This document shows positions 19,281 through 27,595 of a stretch of DNA of 50,334 nt, one piece after another. Within the stretch, counting starts at the first letter, position 1. Every line of letters begins with the position of its first letter. Origin of the DNA: Bacteroidota bacterium. Lineage in GTDB: Bacteria > Bacteroidota > Bacteroidia > Sphingobacteriales > Sphingobacteriaceae. The notes beneath the pieces are model-generated. The model did not search any database and was not told where the DNA came from. It worked only from the letters and a program-made list of their open reading frames with translations. The stretch spans positions 1-50,334 of the forward strand of contig JAFDZL010000443.1 in NCBI GenBank assembly GCA_018266935.1, in the 5' to 3' direction. Both the position numbers and the translations under genes were made by a program.

Positions 19281-20147
19281 CTACTTCGTCACCGTCAGCT
19301 TCTGGCCTGGTTTGATCTTATTATCCGAAAGATTGTTTAAAGCCTTAAGATCATCGACGGTTAACCCAAAACGCCGGGAAATGGAGTATAGTGTATCGCC
19401 CTGCAGCACGACATAGATTTTACCTGCAGCGGCGGCGTTATCAACCTTATTCGGTTGATTGCCTAAAGCCGCTACAGAATCTTTCAATGCGGTAATGGCA
19501 TTTTGTTCAATCTGGTTGAGCACGGTATCCTCGCGTTTCACTTTCTGCTGAACCGTTTCCGGGCTATCGTACTGATTCAGGTTGTATTTCTGGATGATGT
19601 TGATCAGCAACTGGGCATAGTTCGGATTAGTCGCATAACCCGCTTCTTTCAAGCCTTTAGCCCAACCCACATAATCATTTTTATCCAGCTTGAACAGGCT
19701 GGCGTAGTGGGGCCTTTTCAAAAATTCGGAATGGTCGCGAAATGAATCTTCGGCATTACTATAAACCCGGAAACAGTCGTTGTGTTCATCATCGTCCTTA
19801 TAATAGCCTTTACCCGCCCAGCCGTTGTTGCATTTGATACCGAAGTGGTTGTTGGCCACACGCGCCAATTCACCATTTCCACTACCCGATTCAAATAAAC
19901 CCTGCGCCAGCGTAATGCTCGCCGGGATACCATACAAATTCATCTCCTGAACGGCTATGCCTTTATACCGCTCGATATATTCCAGCGAGGTCATCGGCTT
20001 GAAGCTCGCGATAGCATCGCTGTTCTGCTTTTGAATTTGCTGGTTATTCTGCCGGGCCTCGCGGTTGCTGATGAGGCCATTATGCACCGCGCATGAACTA
20101 AATAGAAATGTAGTAAAAATAAGAAGTACGTAAACCGGTCTTTGCAT
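19281..20147 (-). CDS. Glucosaminidase (GH73-like) lipoprotein with LysM
   Basis: A 288-residue lipoprotein with lipobox Cys19 (FLFSSC). The glucosaminidase domain at about 50-200 shows ITLAQGLFESGSGNGELA, with the likely catalytic Glu in FESG, then NNHFGIKC and the YVGWAKGLKEAGYATNP segment. A LysM peptidoglycan-binding module ends the protein (about 243-288; YVVLQGDTLYSISRRFGL). It probably cleaves the GlcNAc-MurNAc backbone during wall turnover. The next gene upstream is a shorter paralogue, indicating an old tandem duplication. Confidence 0.93.
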   Translation of the reverse strand: MQRPVYVLLIFTTFLFSSCAVHNGLISNREARQNNQQIQKQNSDAIASFKPMTSLEYIERYKGIAVQEMNLYGIPASITLAQGLFESGSGNGELARVANNHFGIKCNNGWAGKGYYKDDDEHNDCFRVYSNAEDSFRDHSEFLKRPHYASLFKLDKNDYVGWAKGLKEAGYATNPNYAQLLINIIQKYNLNQYDSPETVQQKVKREDTVLNQIEQNAITALKDSVAALGNQPNKVDNAAAAGKIYVVLQGDTLYSISRRFGLTVDDLKALNNLSDNKIKPGQKLTVTK

Positions 20148-20210
20148 TGATCAACTGGGATTAACGGAACATGATAGTTCCCATCCCAAACTTAAGATTT
20201 TATCGATAAA

Positions 20211-20738
20211 TTATTTGACGCTGGCGACAACTTGCGGCTGATCGGCGGGATTTTCGTCAAAAAGATTGAGGTGATACTTGGTGATAAGGCCCAAAACATC
20301 CCTCGACCACTTGCGGCTGGCCGCATAGCCGCTTTTCTGTATCCCTTTGGCCCAACCCACATAATCATAGTGGGTTAAGTTCTGGAGGTAACTCAATTGC
20401 CGGCGGTTGCTGATGATACGGGAAAAATCCTCGAAAGAATCCATAATCGAACCGTACTTCTTGTATGAAGTAAGCTTCTCCCGGTTATGCACGATCAACA
20501 CGTGCTTATCCAGGCCCTTTACGCCAAACTGGTTGTTGAACTCTTTGGCTAAAAGACTGTTTCCGCAACCCGACTCGTGCATAGCGACTGCGAGCACTAT
20601 GCTTGCCGGTATGCCGCTCTCGTGCATGATACGGACGGCGTCGTCTTTGAATTTTTCAATGTAGGATGTAGAGGTGTTCTGCGCCGAAGCTGCTAGTGAA
20701 CTGATCAACAGGGTCAGGATCAATAGTGTTTTCTTCAT
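20211..20738 (-). CDS. Secreted glucosaminidase-domain protein
   Basis: A 175-residue protein with a signal peptide at residues 1-19 (LAASA, then Q) and a single glucosaminidase domain (IVLAVAMHESGCGNSLLA, FNNQFGVKG, YDYVGWAKGIQKSGYAAS). It is a close structural parallel of the neighbouring LysM lipoprotein but lacks both the lipobox and the LysM. The putative catalytic Glu is retained (MHESG). It lies 3 bases after the O-methyltransferase stop, so the two are likely one transcript. Confidence 0.9.
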   Translation of the reverse strand: MKKTLLILTLLISSLAASAQNTSTSYIEKFKDDAVRIMHESGIPASIVLAVAMHESGCGNSLLAKEFNNQFGVKGLDKHVLIVHNREKLTSYKKYGSIMDSFEDFSRIISNRRQLSYLQNLTHYDYVGWAKGIQKSGYAASRKWSRDVLGLITKYHLNLFDENPADQPQVVASVK

Positions 20739-20741
20739 GAG

Positions 20742-21380
20742 CTATTTTTTTCGGATGAGCAGGATGCCGTCGCGTACCGGGAGTATCAGTTTTTCCACAC
20801 GGTCGTCTTGGGTTACCTGTTCATTCAGTTCGCGGATCGATCGGGTATCGGCGTCGTTGTCGTCGCTGTAAACCTTGCCTTTCCACAAAACGTTATCGAT
20901 TATTATCAGCCCGCCTGATCTTACGCTGTCTATGACGAGATTAAAGTAATGTAAATTATTCTTCTTATCCGCATCGATAAACACCAGATCATAGCTTTTC
21001 TCCGCTATTTCTACGATAATCTGCGCTGCGTGGCCGAAATGGAGCCTTACCTTTTTATCCACATTTGTTGACTTGAAATGTTGATTAAGCATTTCTTCCA
21101 GCTCGGTATTGATCTCGATGGTGTGAATCAGGCCATCTTCGGTCAATCCTTCCGCAAGGCAAATGGTGGAATAACCTGTGAATGTCCCTATCTCCAGGAT
21201 ACGGCGCGGCTGAATCATTTTGCTGAGCATGCTGAGCAGCCGGCCCTGGTAATGGCCGGATAACATGTGGGGCTGCAACACCTTCAGGTAGGTCTCCCTG
21301 TTGATCTTTTGCAACTCCGTCGGTTCGGCGTCGCAATGATTTTCCAGGTAGAGCTGAAGGTCATGGGGTAGGATCTCCAT
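20742..21380 (-). CDS. Class I SAM-dependent O-methyltransferase
   Basis: A 212-residue Methyltransf_3 (COMT-like) protein. The SAM-binding motif I is ILEIGTFTGYSTICLAEGL, the acidic residue after strand 2 is in HTIEIN, and the metal/substrate motif is LVFIDADKKNNLHYF, followed by GGLIIIDNVLWKG. These are the standard marks of the cation-dependent small-molecule O-methyltransferases; the substrate is unknown. A TATCTTTG box lies 5 bases before the ATG, hinting at a very short or leaderless message. Confidence 0.93.
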   Translation of the reverse strand: MEILPHDLQLYLENHCDAEPTELQKINRETYLKVLQPHMLSGHYQGRLLSMLSKMIQPRRILEIGTFTGYSTICLAEGLTEDGLIHTIEINTELEEMLNQHFKSTNVDKKVRLHFGHAAQIIVEIAEKSYDLVFIDADKKNNLHYFNLVIDSVRSGGLIIIDNVLWKGKVYSDDNDADTRSIRELNEQVTQDDRVEKLILPVRDGILLIRKK

Positions 21381-21385
21381 GGCGG

Positions 21386-21393
21386 CAAAGATA
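21386..21393 (-). promoter_or_regulatory. Candidate -7 box (TATCTTTG) of O-methyltransferase
   Basis: An exact TAnnTTTG match on the minus strand, immediately upstream of the ATG at 21380. If used, transcription would begin at or next to the start codon. Confidence 0.5.
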
Positions 21394-21429
21394 GACCTTA
21401 TTGCTTAATATTTAATTTTTTAACACTTT

Positions 21430-21837
21430 TTAACCTCTTTCCATCCACGATTGCAGTAGAATCACCGCCGAAACCGTGTCCACCAATTCCTTATTTTGTC
21501 TTGCCTTTTTCCCCATCCCGCTTTGCGCAATCGCTGCCGAAGCCATTTTGGAAGTGAAGCGCTCGTCAAGCATTTCGATGGGTATTGCAGGGAAAGATTT
21601 TTTCAGCAGGTTGACAAACCCTATCACATGAATAGCCGATTGTGAGGGCGTGTTGTCCATTTGTTTCGGCTCACCAACGATGAAACGCTCTACCTGTTCG
21701 GTTTGCAGGTACCTTTTCAGGTATTCGACAATGTCTTTAGGGTGAATGGTATCCAGGCCCGTGGCAATGATCCGCATGGGGTCCGTCACCGCTATACCGA
21801 TGCGCTTGGTACCGTAGTCGAAGGCCATTACTCTCAT
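21430..21837 (-). CDS. ruvX: RuvX (YqgF) Holliday-junction resolvase-like protein
   Basis: A 135-residue RNase H-fold protein. The start AFDYGTKRIGIAVTDP carries the first acidic residue. The middle block RFIVGEPKQMDN has a glutamate, and LDERFTSKMA the conserved Asp-Glu-Arg-Phe-Thr motif. The end, KKARQNKELVDTVSAVILLQSW, supplies the final acidic position. The family is essential in E. coli, acts in 16S rRNA 5'-end processing and has been called a Holliday junction resolvase. It is divergent from holB across a spacer with unusual heptamer arrays. Confidence 0.95.
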   Translation of the reverse strand: MRVMAFDYGTKRIGIAVTDPMRIIATGLDTIHPKDIVEYLKRYLQTEQVERFIVGEPKQMDNTPSQSAIHVIGFVNLLKKSFPAIPIEMLDERFTSKMASAAIAQSGMGKKARQNKELVDTVSAVILLQSWMERG

Positions 21838-21842
21838 TTTTG

Positions 21843-21873
21843 GAGATATGAGATTTGAGATTTGAGATTTGAG
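21843..21873. repeat. Heptamer array (GAGATTT unit), left copy
   Basis: Reads GAGATAT followed by three GAGATTT units and GAG, starting 6 bases upstream of the ruvX ATG. The unit is the reverse complement of that in the array at 21964-21991. Confidence 0.9.
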
Positions 21874-21883
21874 ACCATATCGG

Positions 21884-21891
21884 CAAAGATA
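21884..21891 (-). promoter_or_regulatory. Candidate -7 box (TATCTTTG) of ruvX
   Basis: An exact TAnnTTTG match on the minus strand, 46 bases upstream of the ruvX start, so the heptamer array would lie in the 5' untranslated region. Confidence 0.5.
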
Positions 21892-21963
21892 ACACAGAAG
21901 CTGGGTTTTTTGCCGACACGCTCAGCTGCTTTCTGCTTTGGTCTTTCCGCTTTCAGCCTCCTT

Positions 21964-21991
21964 CTCAAATCTCATATCTCACATCTCAAAT
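21964..21991. repeat. Heptamer array (CTCAAAT unit), right inverted copy
   Basis: CTCAAAT, CTCATAT, CTCACAT, CTCAAAT in tandem, 21 bases upstream of the holB ATG. It is the inverted counterpart of the left array, with about 90 bases between them, so the spacer could form a large imperfect hairpin. Confidence 0.9.
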
Positions 21992-22012
21992 CTAATTCCT
22001 AATTTGCACCAA

Positions 22013-23158
22013 ATGCAGTTTAAACATATAATCGGGCAGGAAGCGGTCAAGCAGCGGCTGATGAACACGGTGAAAGATAATCGGGTAAGCCATGCGCAGT
22101 TGTTTTTGGGGCCCGAGGGATCAGGAAGTTTAGCTTTGGCGGTAGCTTATGCGCAATATTTATCCTGCGAAGATCGTCAGCCGGATGACTCCTGCGGCGT
22201 ATGCTCCTCCTGCCGCAAATACCAGAAATTGTCACACCCCGACCTGCATTTTTCTTATCCTTTCTTTGCCAAAGACAAGAATGACACTGCCCTCACTTTC
22301 ATCGAGCAATGGCGCGCGGCGCTGCTGGGCAACCCCTATTTGAGTTTAGACAGTTGGCGGGGCTATTTAGATGCCGAAAACAAACAGGCAAACATCAATA
22401 TCGCCGAGTGCCACCAGATCATCAAAAAACTAAGCTTTAAGCCGTTCGAATCGGCGTATAAGGTGCTGATACTTTGGCTTCCGGAATATTTGGATAAGGA
22501 GGGTAATTCGCTGCTGAAGATTATCGAAGAGCCGCAGCCTAATACGTTGTTTTTGTTGGTCGCCCAAAACCAGGACCAGATTTTGAATACCATTTTATCG
22601 CGTACTCAACTGGTTAAGGTCCCTGCTTTGACGTATGACGACATTAAACAGGAACTGATGGGAAACCAGCACCAGACCGAATTGGCTGCGTCCGAGATCG
22701 CTTACCTGAGCAACGGCAACATGACCGAAGCTCTTGCGATGCTGAACGAGGAAACCAAAAGCTTCCATGGTTTATTTGTACAGTGGCTGCGCTTGTGCTA
22801 TGCTAATAAAGGGCCTGAACTCATATCATTTGTTGAACAGGCTGCTAAGCTTGGACGCGAAAATCAGAAGAACTTTTTGAAATACGGCATCAGCTTCATC
22901 CGCGAATGCTGCCTGATCATGGCCGGGGCCGAAACCCTGGTGCACCTGCCACCGAACGAACTGGACACTGCGCAAAAAATGACCAAAGTGATGAATATGC
23001 CCAGCGCCCAGGCCATCAGCGAAGAGCTTGAAAAGGCGCATTATCATGTGGAAAGAAATGCGAATCCGAAAATTCTATTTTTAGATGTATCTTTACAAAT
23101 TGTTAAAGTTTTGAATTTTAAAACGCTCCCGCAAGGGACTCTATATATACCGAGCTAA
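22013..23158 (+). CDS. holB: DNA polymerase III delta-prime subunit
   Basis: About 381 residues from the ATG at 22013 (MQFKHIIGQEAVKQRL). An in-frame ATG 75 bases upstream would add 25 residues encoded by the heptamer-repeat DNA and is unlikely. The clamp-loader AAA+ fold is present with a degenerate P-loop (GPEGSGSLAL, lacking the Lys-Thr/Ser pair). A four-Cys zinc module (C-x8-C-x2-C-x2-C, ending CSSCRKY) and the sensor segment NSLLKIIEEPQPNTLF follow. A non-ATP-binding P-loop plus zinc module fits delta-prime rather than gamma/tau. It works in the clamp loader at replication forks. The next gene, ricT, starts 3 bases after its stop. Confidence 0.93.
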   Translation: MQFKHIIGQEAVKQRLMNTVKDNRVSHAQLFLGPEGSGSLALAVAYAQYLSCEDRQPDDSCGVCSSCRKYQKLSHPDLHFSYPFFAKDKNDTALTFIEQWRAALLGNPYLSLDSWRGYLDAENKQANINIAECHQIIKKLSFKPFESAYKVLILWLPEYLDKEGNSLLKIIEEPQPNTLFLLVAQNQDQILNTILSRTQLVKVPALTYDDIKQELMGNQHQTELAASEIAYLSNGNMTEALAMLNEETKSFHGLFVQWLRLCYANKGPELISFVEQAAKLGRENQKNFLKYGISFIRECCLIMAGAETLVHLPPNELDTAQKMTKVMNMPSAQAISEELEKAHYHVERNANPKILFLDVSLQIVKVLNFKTLPQGTLYIPS

Positions 23159-23161
23159 ATT

Positions 23162-24496
23162 ATGGGATGTGGAAGTTGCTCAACGGGCGGATGTGCGCCC
23201 GCTGGCTGCAAAAGTAACGGATCATGCCTTACCAATGGCTGCAGCAAATTGGACGTTTACGACTGGCTATCAGACATGGATATGCCGTCAAATTATAAGC
23301 CTTTCAACATCGTTGAGGTAAAATTCAAGGGATCGCGAAAGGACTTTTTCCTGAATAACGACAATATTTACCTGGAAGCGGGCGAACTTGTTGCCGTTGA
23401 AACCGCTACCGGCGGTTACGATATCGGTCACGTTTCGGTAACGGGCGAACTGGTGCGCATGCAGATGCAAAAGCACCGCGTGAAGGAAGAAGACGTCGCT
23501 AAAAAAATATACCGCAAGGCCACCCCGGCCGACGTAGATAAATGGAAAGCCGCCAAAGAGCTGGAATGGGAAACCATGCACCGCTCTCGCAAGCTGGCGC
23601 TCGACCTGGGCCTCTCGATGAAAATAAGCGACGTGGATTACCAGGGTGATAAAACCAAAGCCACCTTTTATTATACCGCCGAAGGCCGCGTGGATTTCCG
23701 CGAGCTGATCAAGAAAATGGCCGAAGCTTTCCGTATCCGTATCGAGATGCGCCAGATAGGTATGCGCCAGGAAGCAAGCCGCCTGGGCGGCATTGGCTCT
23801 TGCGGACGCGAGCTGTGCTGCTCGACCTGGCTGACCGACTTCAAAACGGTTTCCACATCCGCGGCAAGATATCAAAATCTTTCGCTGAATACCTTAAAAC
23901 TTGCCGGTCAATGCGGTAAGCTGAAGTGCTGTCTCAACTACGAGCTCGACAGCTATATGGACGCGTTGAAAGGTATTCCGGATAATGTGAATATCCTGAA
24001 AACGGAGCGTGGCGATGCAAGACTCCAGAAGACGGATATCTTCAAAAAACTCATGTGGTTTAGCTACCCCATGGACGATACCTGGATACCGCTGGAAATA
24101 GACCGGGTGAAAGAGATACAGGAATTGAACAAACAGGGTGTATTTCCTCCCGACCTCGGCGAACCCAAAGAACCCGAAAGCAAGCCGGTAAAAATGCCGG
24201 ACTACGAGAATGTGGTAGGGCAGGATAGCCTGACACGTCTTGACGAACGCAACCGCAATAAGAAAAAGAAAAACCGCAACAAGAATAAGGATAAGCGGCC
24301 AGGCGGGCAGCCTGGGCAAGGGCAGCCGACAGCTACTGTCCAGGAAAAGACAGCTGCAGTTCAGCCAGAAGTTGCGAAGCAAAATACAAACAATCAAAAC
24401 CCACAGGGCAACAGGAACAGGAACAACCGTCGCAACCGGCCCAACAGGAACAAAAACCGCAATGACCGGAATAAACCCAATGAAAACAATTCATAA
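23162..24496 (+). CDS. ricT: RicT (YaaT/PSP1) family protein with basic tail
   Basis: A 444-residue PSP1-domain protein. The first 30 residues hold six cysteines (C3, C6, C11, C16, C22, C27), then the PSP1 region with VDFRELIKKMAEAFRIRIEMRQIG, GSCGRELCCSTWL and CGKLKCCLNYELDSY. In Bacillus, RicT with RicA and RicF forms an iron-sulfur complex that tunes RNase Y and development. No RicA/RicF genes are adjacent here. Residues from about 360 to the end are low-complexity, rich in Asn, Arg, Lys and Gln, and probably disordered and RNA-binding. Its last 17 bases overlap gldH. Confidence 0.92.
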   Translation: MGCGSCSTGGCAPAGCKSNGSCLTNGCSKLDVYDWLSDMDMPSNYKPFNIVEVKFKGSRKDFFLNNDNIYLEAGELVAVETATGGYDIGHVSVTGELVRMQMQKHRVKEEDVAKKIYRKATPADVDKWKAAKELEWETMHRSRKLALDLGLSMKISDVDYQGDKTKATFYYTAEGRVDFRELIKKMAEAFRIRIEMRQIGMRQEASRLGGIGSCGRELCCSTWLTDFKTVSTSAARYQNLSLNTLKLAGQCGKLKCCLNYELDSYMDALKGIPDNVNILKTERGDARLQKTDIFKKLMWFSYPMDDTWIPLEIDRVKEIQELNKQGVFPPDLGEPKEPESKPVKMPDYENVVGQDSLTRLDERNRNKKKKNRNKNKDKRPGGQPGQGQPTATVQEKTAAVQPEVAKQNTNNQNPQGNRNRNNRRNRPNRNKNRNDRNKPNENNS

Positions 24497-24953
24497 GTTA
24501 CTATTTCTGATCGTTCCGGTGCTGATGGCCATAGGTTGTACGGATCCTAATGGCATCATCGACCAAAACACATCGATTGAGAACCATAACTGGTCGTACG
24601 CCAATCGGATAAAATTCCCGGTTAAGATCACGGATGCGACCGCAGCTTATAATATCTATATCAATTTGCGCGTAACCGGCGATTACCGTTATTCCAATAT
24701 CTTCGTACTGATGCACCGCAGCGGACCAAAACTGAACGCGCTGACGCGTTTCGAGATCAAGCTTGCGGACAAAGACGGGCAGTGGCTGGGCCGTGGTTCC
24801 GGCAATTTATACAGCTACCAGGTGCCGCTCATCACCAATTTCAAATTCCCCGCTGCCGGAACTTACCAGTTCGAGATAGAGCAAAATATGCGCGACAACC
24901 CCCTGCATGAAGTAAGCGATGTGGGTTTGAGGATTGAAAAAGTCACGCAGTAA
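24480..24953 (+). CDS. gldH: Gliding motility lipoprotein GldH
   Basis: A 157-residue lipoprotein from the ATG at 24480. The frame is open further upstream, but only this start gives a signal peptide and lipobox (LMAIGC, Cys20, then TDPNG). The mature part has the GldH pattern: NWSYANRIKFPVKITD, YNIYINLRVTGDYRYSNIFV and a closing FEIEQNMRDNPLHEVSDVGLRIEK. GldH is required for gliding and linked to the type IX secretion machinery in Flavobacterium johnsoniae, but gldH-like genes also occur in non-gliding Bacteroidota. It overlaps ricT by 17 bases, so the two are translationally linked. Confidence 0.9.
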   Translation: MKTIHKLLFLIVPVLMAIGCTDPNGIIDQNTSIENHNWSYANRIKFPVKITDATAAYNIYINLRVTGDYRYSNIFVLMHRSGPKLNALTRFEIKLADKDGQWLGRGSGNLYSYQVPLITNFKFPAAGTYQFEIEQNMRDNPLHEVSDVGLRIEKVTQ

Positions 24954-25006
24954 ACCACCAATAGGAGGTTGGCAAACAAACTTAATCGCGCAATTGCAAA
25001 TTACCT

Positions 25007-25870
25007 ATGAAACATCACTTCGGCGATTTTTTAGATCGGACCAGTGACTACTGGTCAATTGTTCCAAACATCCAACGGTATGCGTATGATTCCGACGGTA
25101 TTATTAAGAACAAGGATGAGGTAAAAATCCTGACCATTGGTAAACAGCACGAAAATTGGAAACAAATACTAGAATGCCCGAATCTTGAGGAGTTAACTTT
25201 GCATGATCCCAGCAAGGAACAGGTTCAATCAATACGCAAATTGACACAGCTCAAAAGGCTGAGAATAACTTTCTTTCGGACTACTGACATAGAGTTCATA
25301 GGCGATCTAAATAACCTGGAAGAACTGATTCTTGAATATGTTTCCGGGTTCTCCAACTTAAACCCATTGCTTAAACTAACAAAACTCAAATCGTTACATC
25401 TCGAAAACCTTCGAAGTGTTTCCAACTTTGAAGGATTAAAAGGCCTCAATAGCTTAAGATATTTGCGTATAGACGGTACTGTTGACTGGAGCCAACCCAT
25501 CGAAAATTTTGAATTTTTGAATGGGTTGCCAAGTCTTGAAGTTTTGTCATTGGGCTTTGTCGTTAATCATTCCCTATTCCCTGCACTCCTGCCAGTACTA
25601 CATTTAAAGCGATTGAGGAAGATAAAAATTGGGCGGGCAACTTTTCCAACAAAAGAGTATGCATTTCTGCAGGTTGCATTGCCAAACGTTGAAGGTTGTT
25701 CCTGGGATTTATGTTGGGATTATGGCGACAATTTTGAGTTTTTAGGTAAACGAGCCGGGTTTGTAAAAAAGAAAAGCCCAAGCGTTAAAAAGCGTTGTGA
25801 AGAGTTTATCCGATCATTTGAAGAAATGAAAAAGGAGTCAGAAAAAATCGTAAAAGACGTCCGTCGTTAA
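25007..25870 (+). CDS. Cytosolic leucine-rich-repeat protein
   Basis: A 287-residue protein without signal peptide. At least five leucine-rich repeats occupy about residues 40-220, with blocks such as CPNLEELTLHDPS, LTQLKRLRITFF, LNNLEELILEYV, LTKLKSLHLENL and LNSLRYLRIDG. The C-terminus is a Lys/Glu-rich helix (residues 255-287). There are no enzyme motifs, so it is probably a protein-binding scaffold. I do not recognise an orthologue. Spacing on both sides suggests it is transcribed alone. Confidence 0.8.
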   Translation: MKHHFGDFLDRTSDYWSIVPNIQRYAYDSDGIIKNKDEVKILTIGKQHENWKQILECPNLEELTLHDPSKEQVQSIRKLTQLKRLRITFFRTTDIEFIGDLNNLEELILEYVSGFSNLNPLLKLTKLKSLHLENLRSVSNFEGLKGLNSLRYLRIDGTVDWSQPIENFEFLNGLPSLEVLSLGFVVNHSLFPALLPVLHLKRLRKIKIGRATFPTKEYAFLQVALPNVEGCSWDLCWDYGDNFEFLGKRAGFVKKKSPSVKKRCEEFIRSFEEMKKESEKIVKDVRR

Positions 25871-25960
25871 TTAGGCTTCGGTATTGAAAAAAGCCGGACA
25901 ATAACCCCTTCTTTTAAAACCTCGTTGCGGGTCCTTTGTTAAAACAGCAGAAGATGCTGC

Positions 25961-26224
25961 ATGAAAAGGTTATTATTCATATTGATCCCGATCGCTTTTG
26001 GCTCATCGGCCTGCGTGCATGACGATAGCCAAACCGCATCCGTGGCTTCGTCCGGTGGGAGTTTCAACCCGAAACTGCCTGCAGATTCATCCAGTAACCT
26101 GGCGAACGGAACGGCGGCAGGACCTACCGGATTAACAAAAAAGACCGACACGATCCCACAGCCGCTTACCATACCTAATCCTGGCGACACCAGTCAAAAG
26201 AAAAATCTTAATCCTCCGCGCTAA
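25961..26224 (+). CDS. Small putative lipoprotein
   Basis: An 87-residue product. A signal-like N-terminus with a probable lipobox (IAFGSSAC, Cys18) is followed by a Ser/Pro/Gly/Thr-rich, low-complexity mature part with no recognisable fold (SSGGSFNPKLPADSSSNLANG). It looks like a short disordered surface or periplasmic lipoprotein. The overlapping minus-strand frame is less convincing. Function unknown. Confidence 0.65.
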   Translation: MKRLLFILIPIAFGSSACVHDDSQTASVASSGGSFNPKLPADSSSNLANGTAAGPTGLTKKTDTIPQPLTIPNPGDTSQKKNLNPPR

Positions 26225-26256
26225 CCCTAAATAGTCCGATTTTCACCCAAAAAGGC

Positions 26257-26288
26257 TTTGCGACTTTGTAAAAAAATTGTTATATTGG
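26257..26288 (+). promoter_or_regulatory. Candidate Bacteroidota promoter of TPR gene
   Basis: A TTTG at 26257-26260 and a TATATTGG (near TAnnTTTG) at 26281-26288, separated by 20 bases, which matches the usual -33/-7 spacing. The ATG follows 25 bases later. Confidence 0.4.
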
Positions 26289-26313
26289 AATAGTATTCCT
26301 AAAGCCTGCACAT

Positions 26314-27591
26314 ATGAAAAAATTACTTATCCTTTCGTTGCTGGTGCCTTTAATGGCTTCCGCGCAGACAGATAGCGCAAAATACACCGGATTTATCAAA
26401 TACTACACCAACGTCATAGCGCAAACACCCAATGATGCTTCGGCCTATTATAAACGCGGCAGCGCCAGGTTCAATCTGAATGATTATAGAGGTTCGATAG
26501 AGGATTTCGACAAAGCGCTGTCGATCAACTCCCAATACGAGGAAGCTTACCTGGACCGCGGTCGGGCCAAATACGCGCTGAAGGATAACCAGGGTGCAAT
26601 AGATGATTATACCCAGGCCATAACATACAAGCCCAACAGTTCAGCCGCATGGTATAACCGGGGACTGGCTAAGCGGCAGCTCGAGGATTTCAAAGGCGCG
26701 GTTGCCGATTACACACAGTCGCTGGCTTTGGATCCTAAGGACGAAGACGCTTATAACGACAGGGGCATATCTAAAAAACATTTGGGTGACTATCCGGGCG
26801 CTATCGCCGACTATACACAATCCATAGCCATCAATCCGCAAAACTGGAAACCGTATTACAACCGCGCCTATGCCAAACTGGACACTAAGGACCCGCAGGG
26901 CGCTTTAGCTGACTTTACCAAAGCGCAGGAGCTAAATCCCGATTATTCTGATATTTATTACGGTCTTGGCGATGCCAAACGGCACTCACAGGATTACCAG
27001 GGGGCGATAGAGGACTACACCAAAGCCATTCAGCTCGACCCGAATGCACTGGATGCCTATAACAACCGCGGACTTGCTAAATACAAGCTGAAGGATTATA
27101 AGGGGGAAATTGAGGACGATGACAAGATCATTTCCATCGACCCGTCATACTCGCTGGCATGGTACAACAAAGGGCTGGCCAATGAGCAATTGGAAAACTA
27201 CAGCGATGCCGTCGATGAGTTCAATCAATATCTTAAGCTGGCTCCAAAAGATATTGACGGGTACTTTGAGCGCGGTAACGCCAAATCGAACCTGGAGGAT
27301 TACAAAGGCGCGATAGATGACTATAATACGGTGCTTTCAACGGACCCCAAATATGTTGACGCCTGGTACAATCGCGGATTGGCGAAAAAGCATTCGCAGG
27401 ATTTTGCCGGCGCCATAACCGATTACAATCAAACCATCGCGCTCGACCCGAAATACAGCGACGCATATAACAGCCGCGGGCTTGCCGAATATGAACTCAA
27501 CAAGCGTGACGAGGCCTGCGCCGATTTTAAAAAAGCGATAGAGCTGGGCAATCAATATGCGCCGGATAACCTGAAAAAGTTTTGCAATTAA
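26314..27591 (+). CDS. Exported tetratricopeptide-repeat protein
   Basis: A 425-residue protein with a signal peptide at residues 1-18 (LMASA, then Q). Eleven to twelve consecutive TPR units fill the rest with an unbroken 34-residue period. Each has the pattern GAIxDYTxAIxLDPxxxxAYxNRGLAKxxLxDY. The regularity and near identity of the units indicate recent duplication within the gene. TPR superhelices bind peptides or proteins, and an exported one is likely a periplasmic scaffold. The partner is unknown. Confidence 0.9.
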   Translation: MKKLLILSLLVPLMASAQTDSAKYTGFIKYYTNVIAQTPNDASAYYKRGSARFNLNDYRGSIEDFDKALSINSQYEEAYLDRGRAKYALKDNQGAIDDYTQAITYKPNSSAAWYNRGLAKRQLEDFKGAVADYTQSLALDPKDEDAYNDRGISKKHLGDYPGAIADYTQSIAINPQNWKPYYNRAYAKLDTKDPQGALADFTKAQELNPDYSDIYYGLGDAKRHSQDYQGAIEDYTKAIQLDPNALDAYNNRGLAKYKLKDYKGEIEDDDKIISIDPSYSLAWYNKGLANEQLENYSDAVDEFNQYLKLAPKDIDGYFERGNAKSNLEDYKGAIDDYNTVLSTDPKYVDAWYNRGLAKKHSQDFAGAITDYNQTIALDPKYSDAYNSRGLAEYELNKRDEACADFKKAIELGNQYAPDNLKKFCN

Positions 27592-27595
27592 GGGC

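Noticed and set aside
21055..21063. TTATCCACA, a DnaA-box match
   Set aside because: Single box inside the O-methyltransferase coding sequence, with no cluster or AT-rich unwinding region, so not evidence for oriC here.
21938..22012. Upstream in-frame ATG extending holB by 25 residues
   Set aside because: The extension is encoded by the heptamer repeat and is not protein-like; the ATG at 22013 starts the conserved clamp-loader sequence.
24240..24479. Upstream extension of gldH by 80 residues
   Set aside because: It is the ricT tail in another frame; the ATG at 24480 gives the signal peptide and lipobox.
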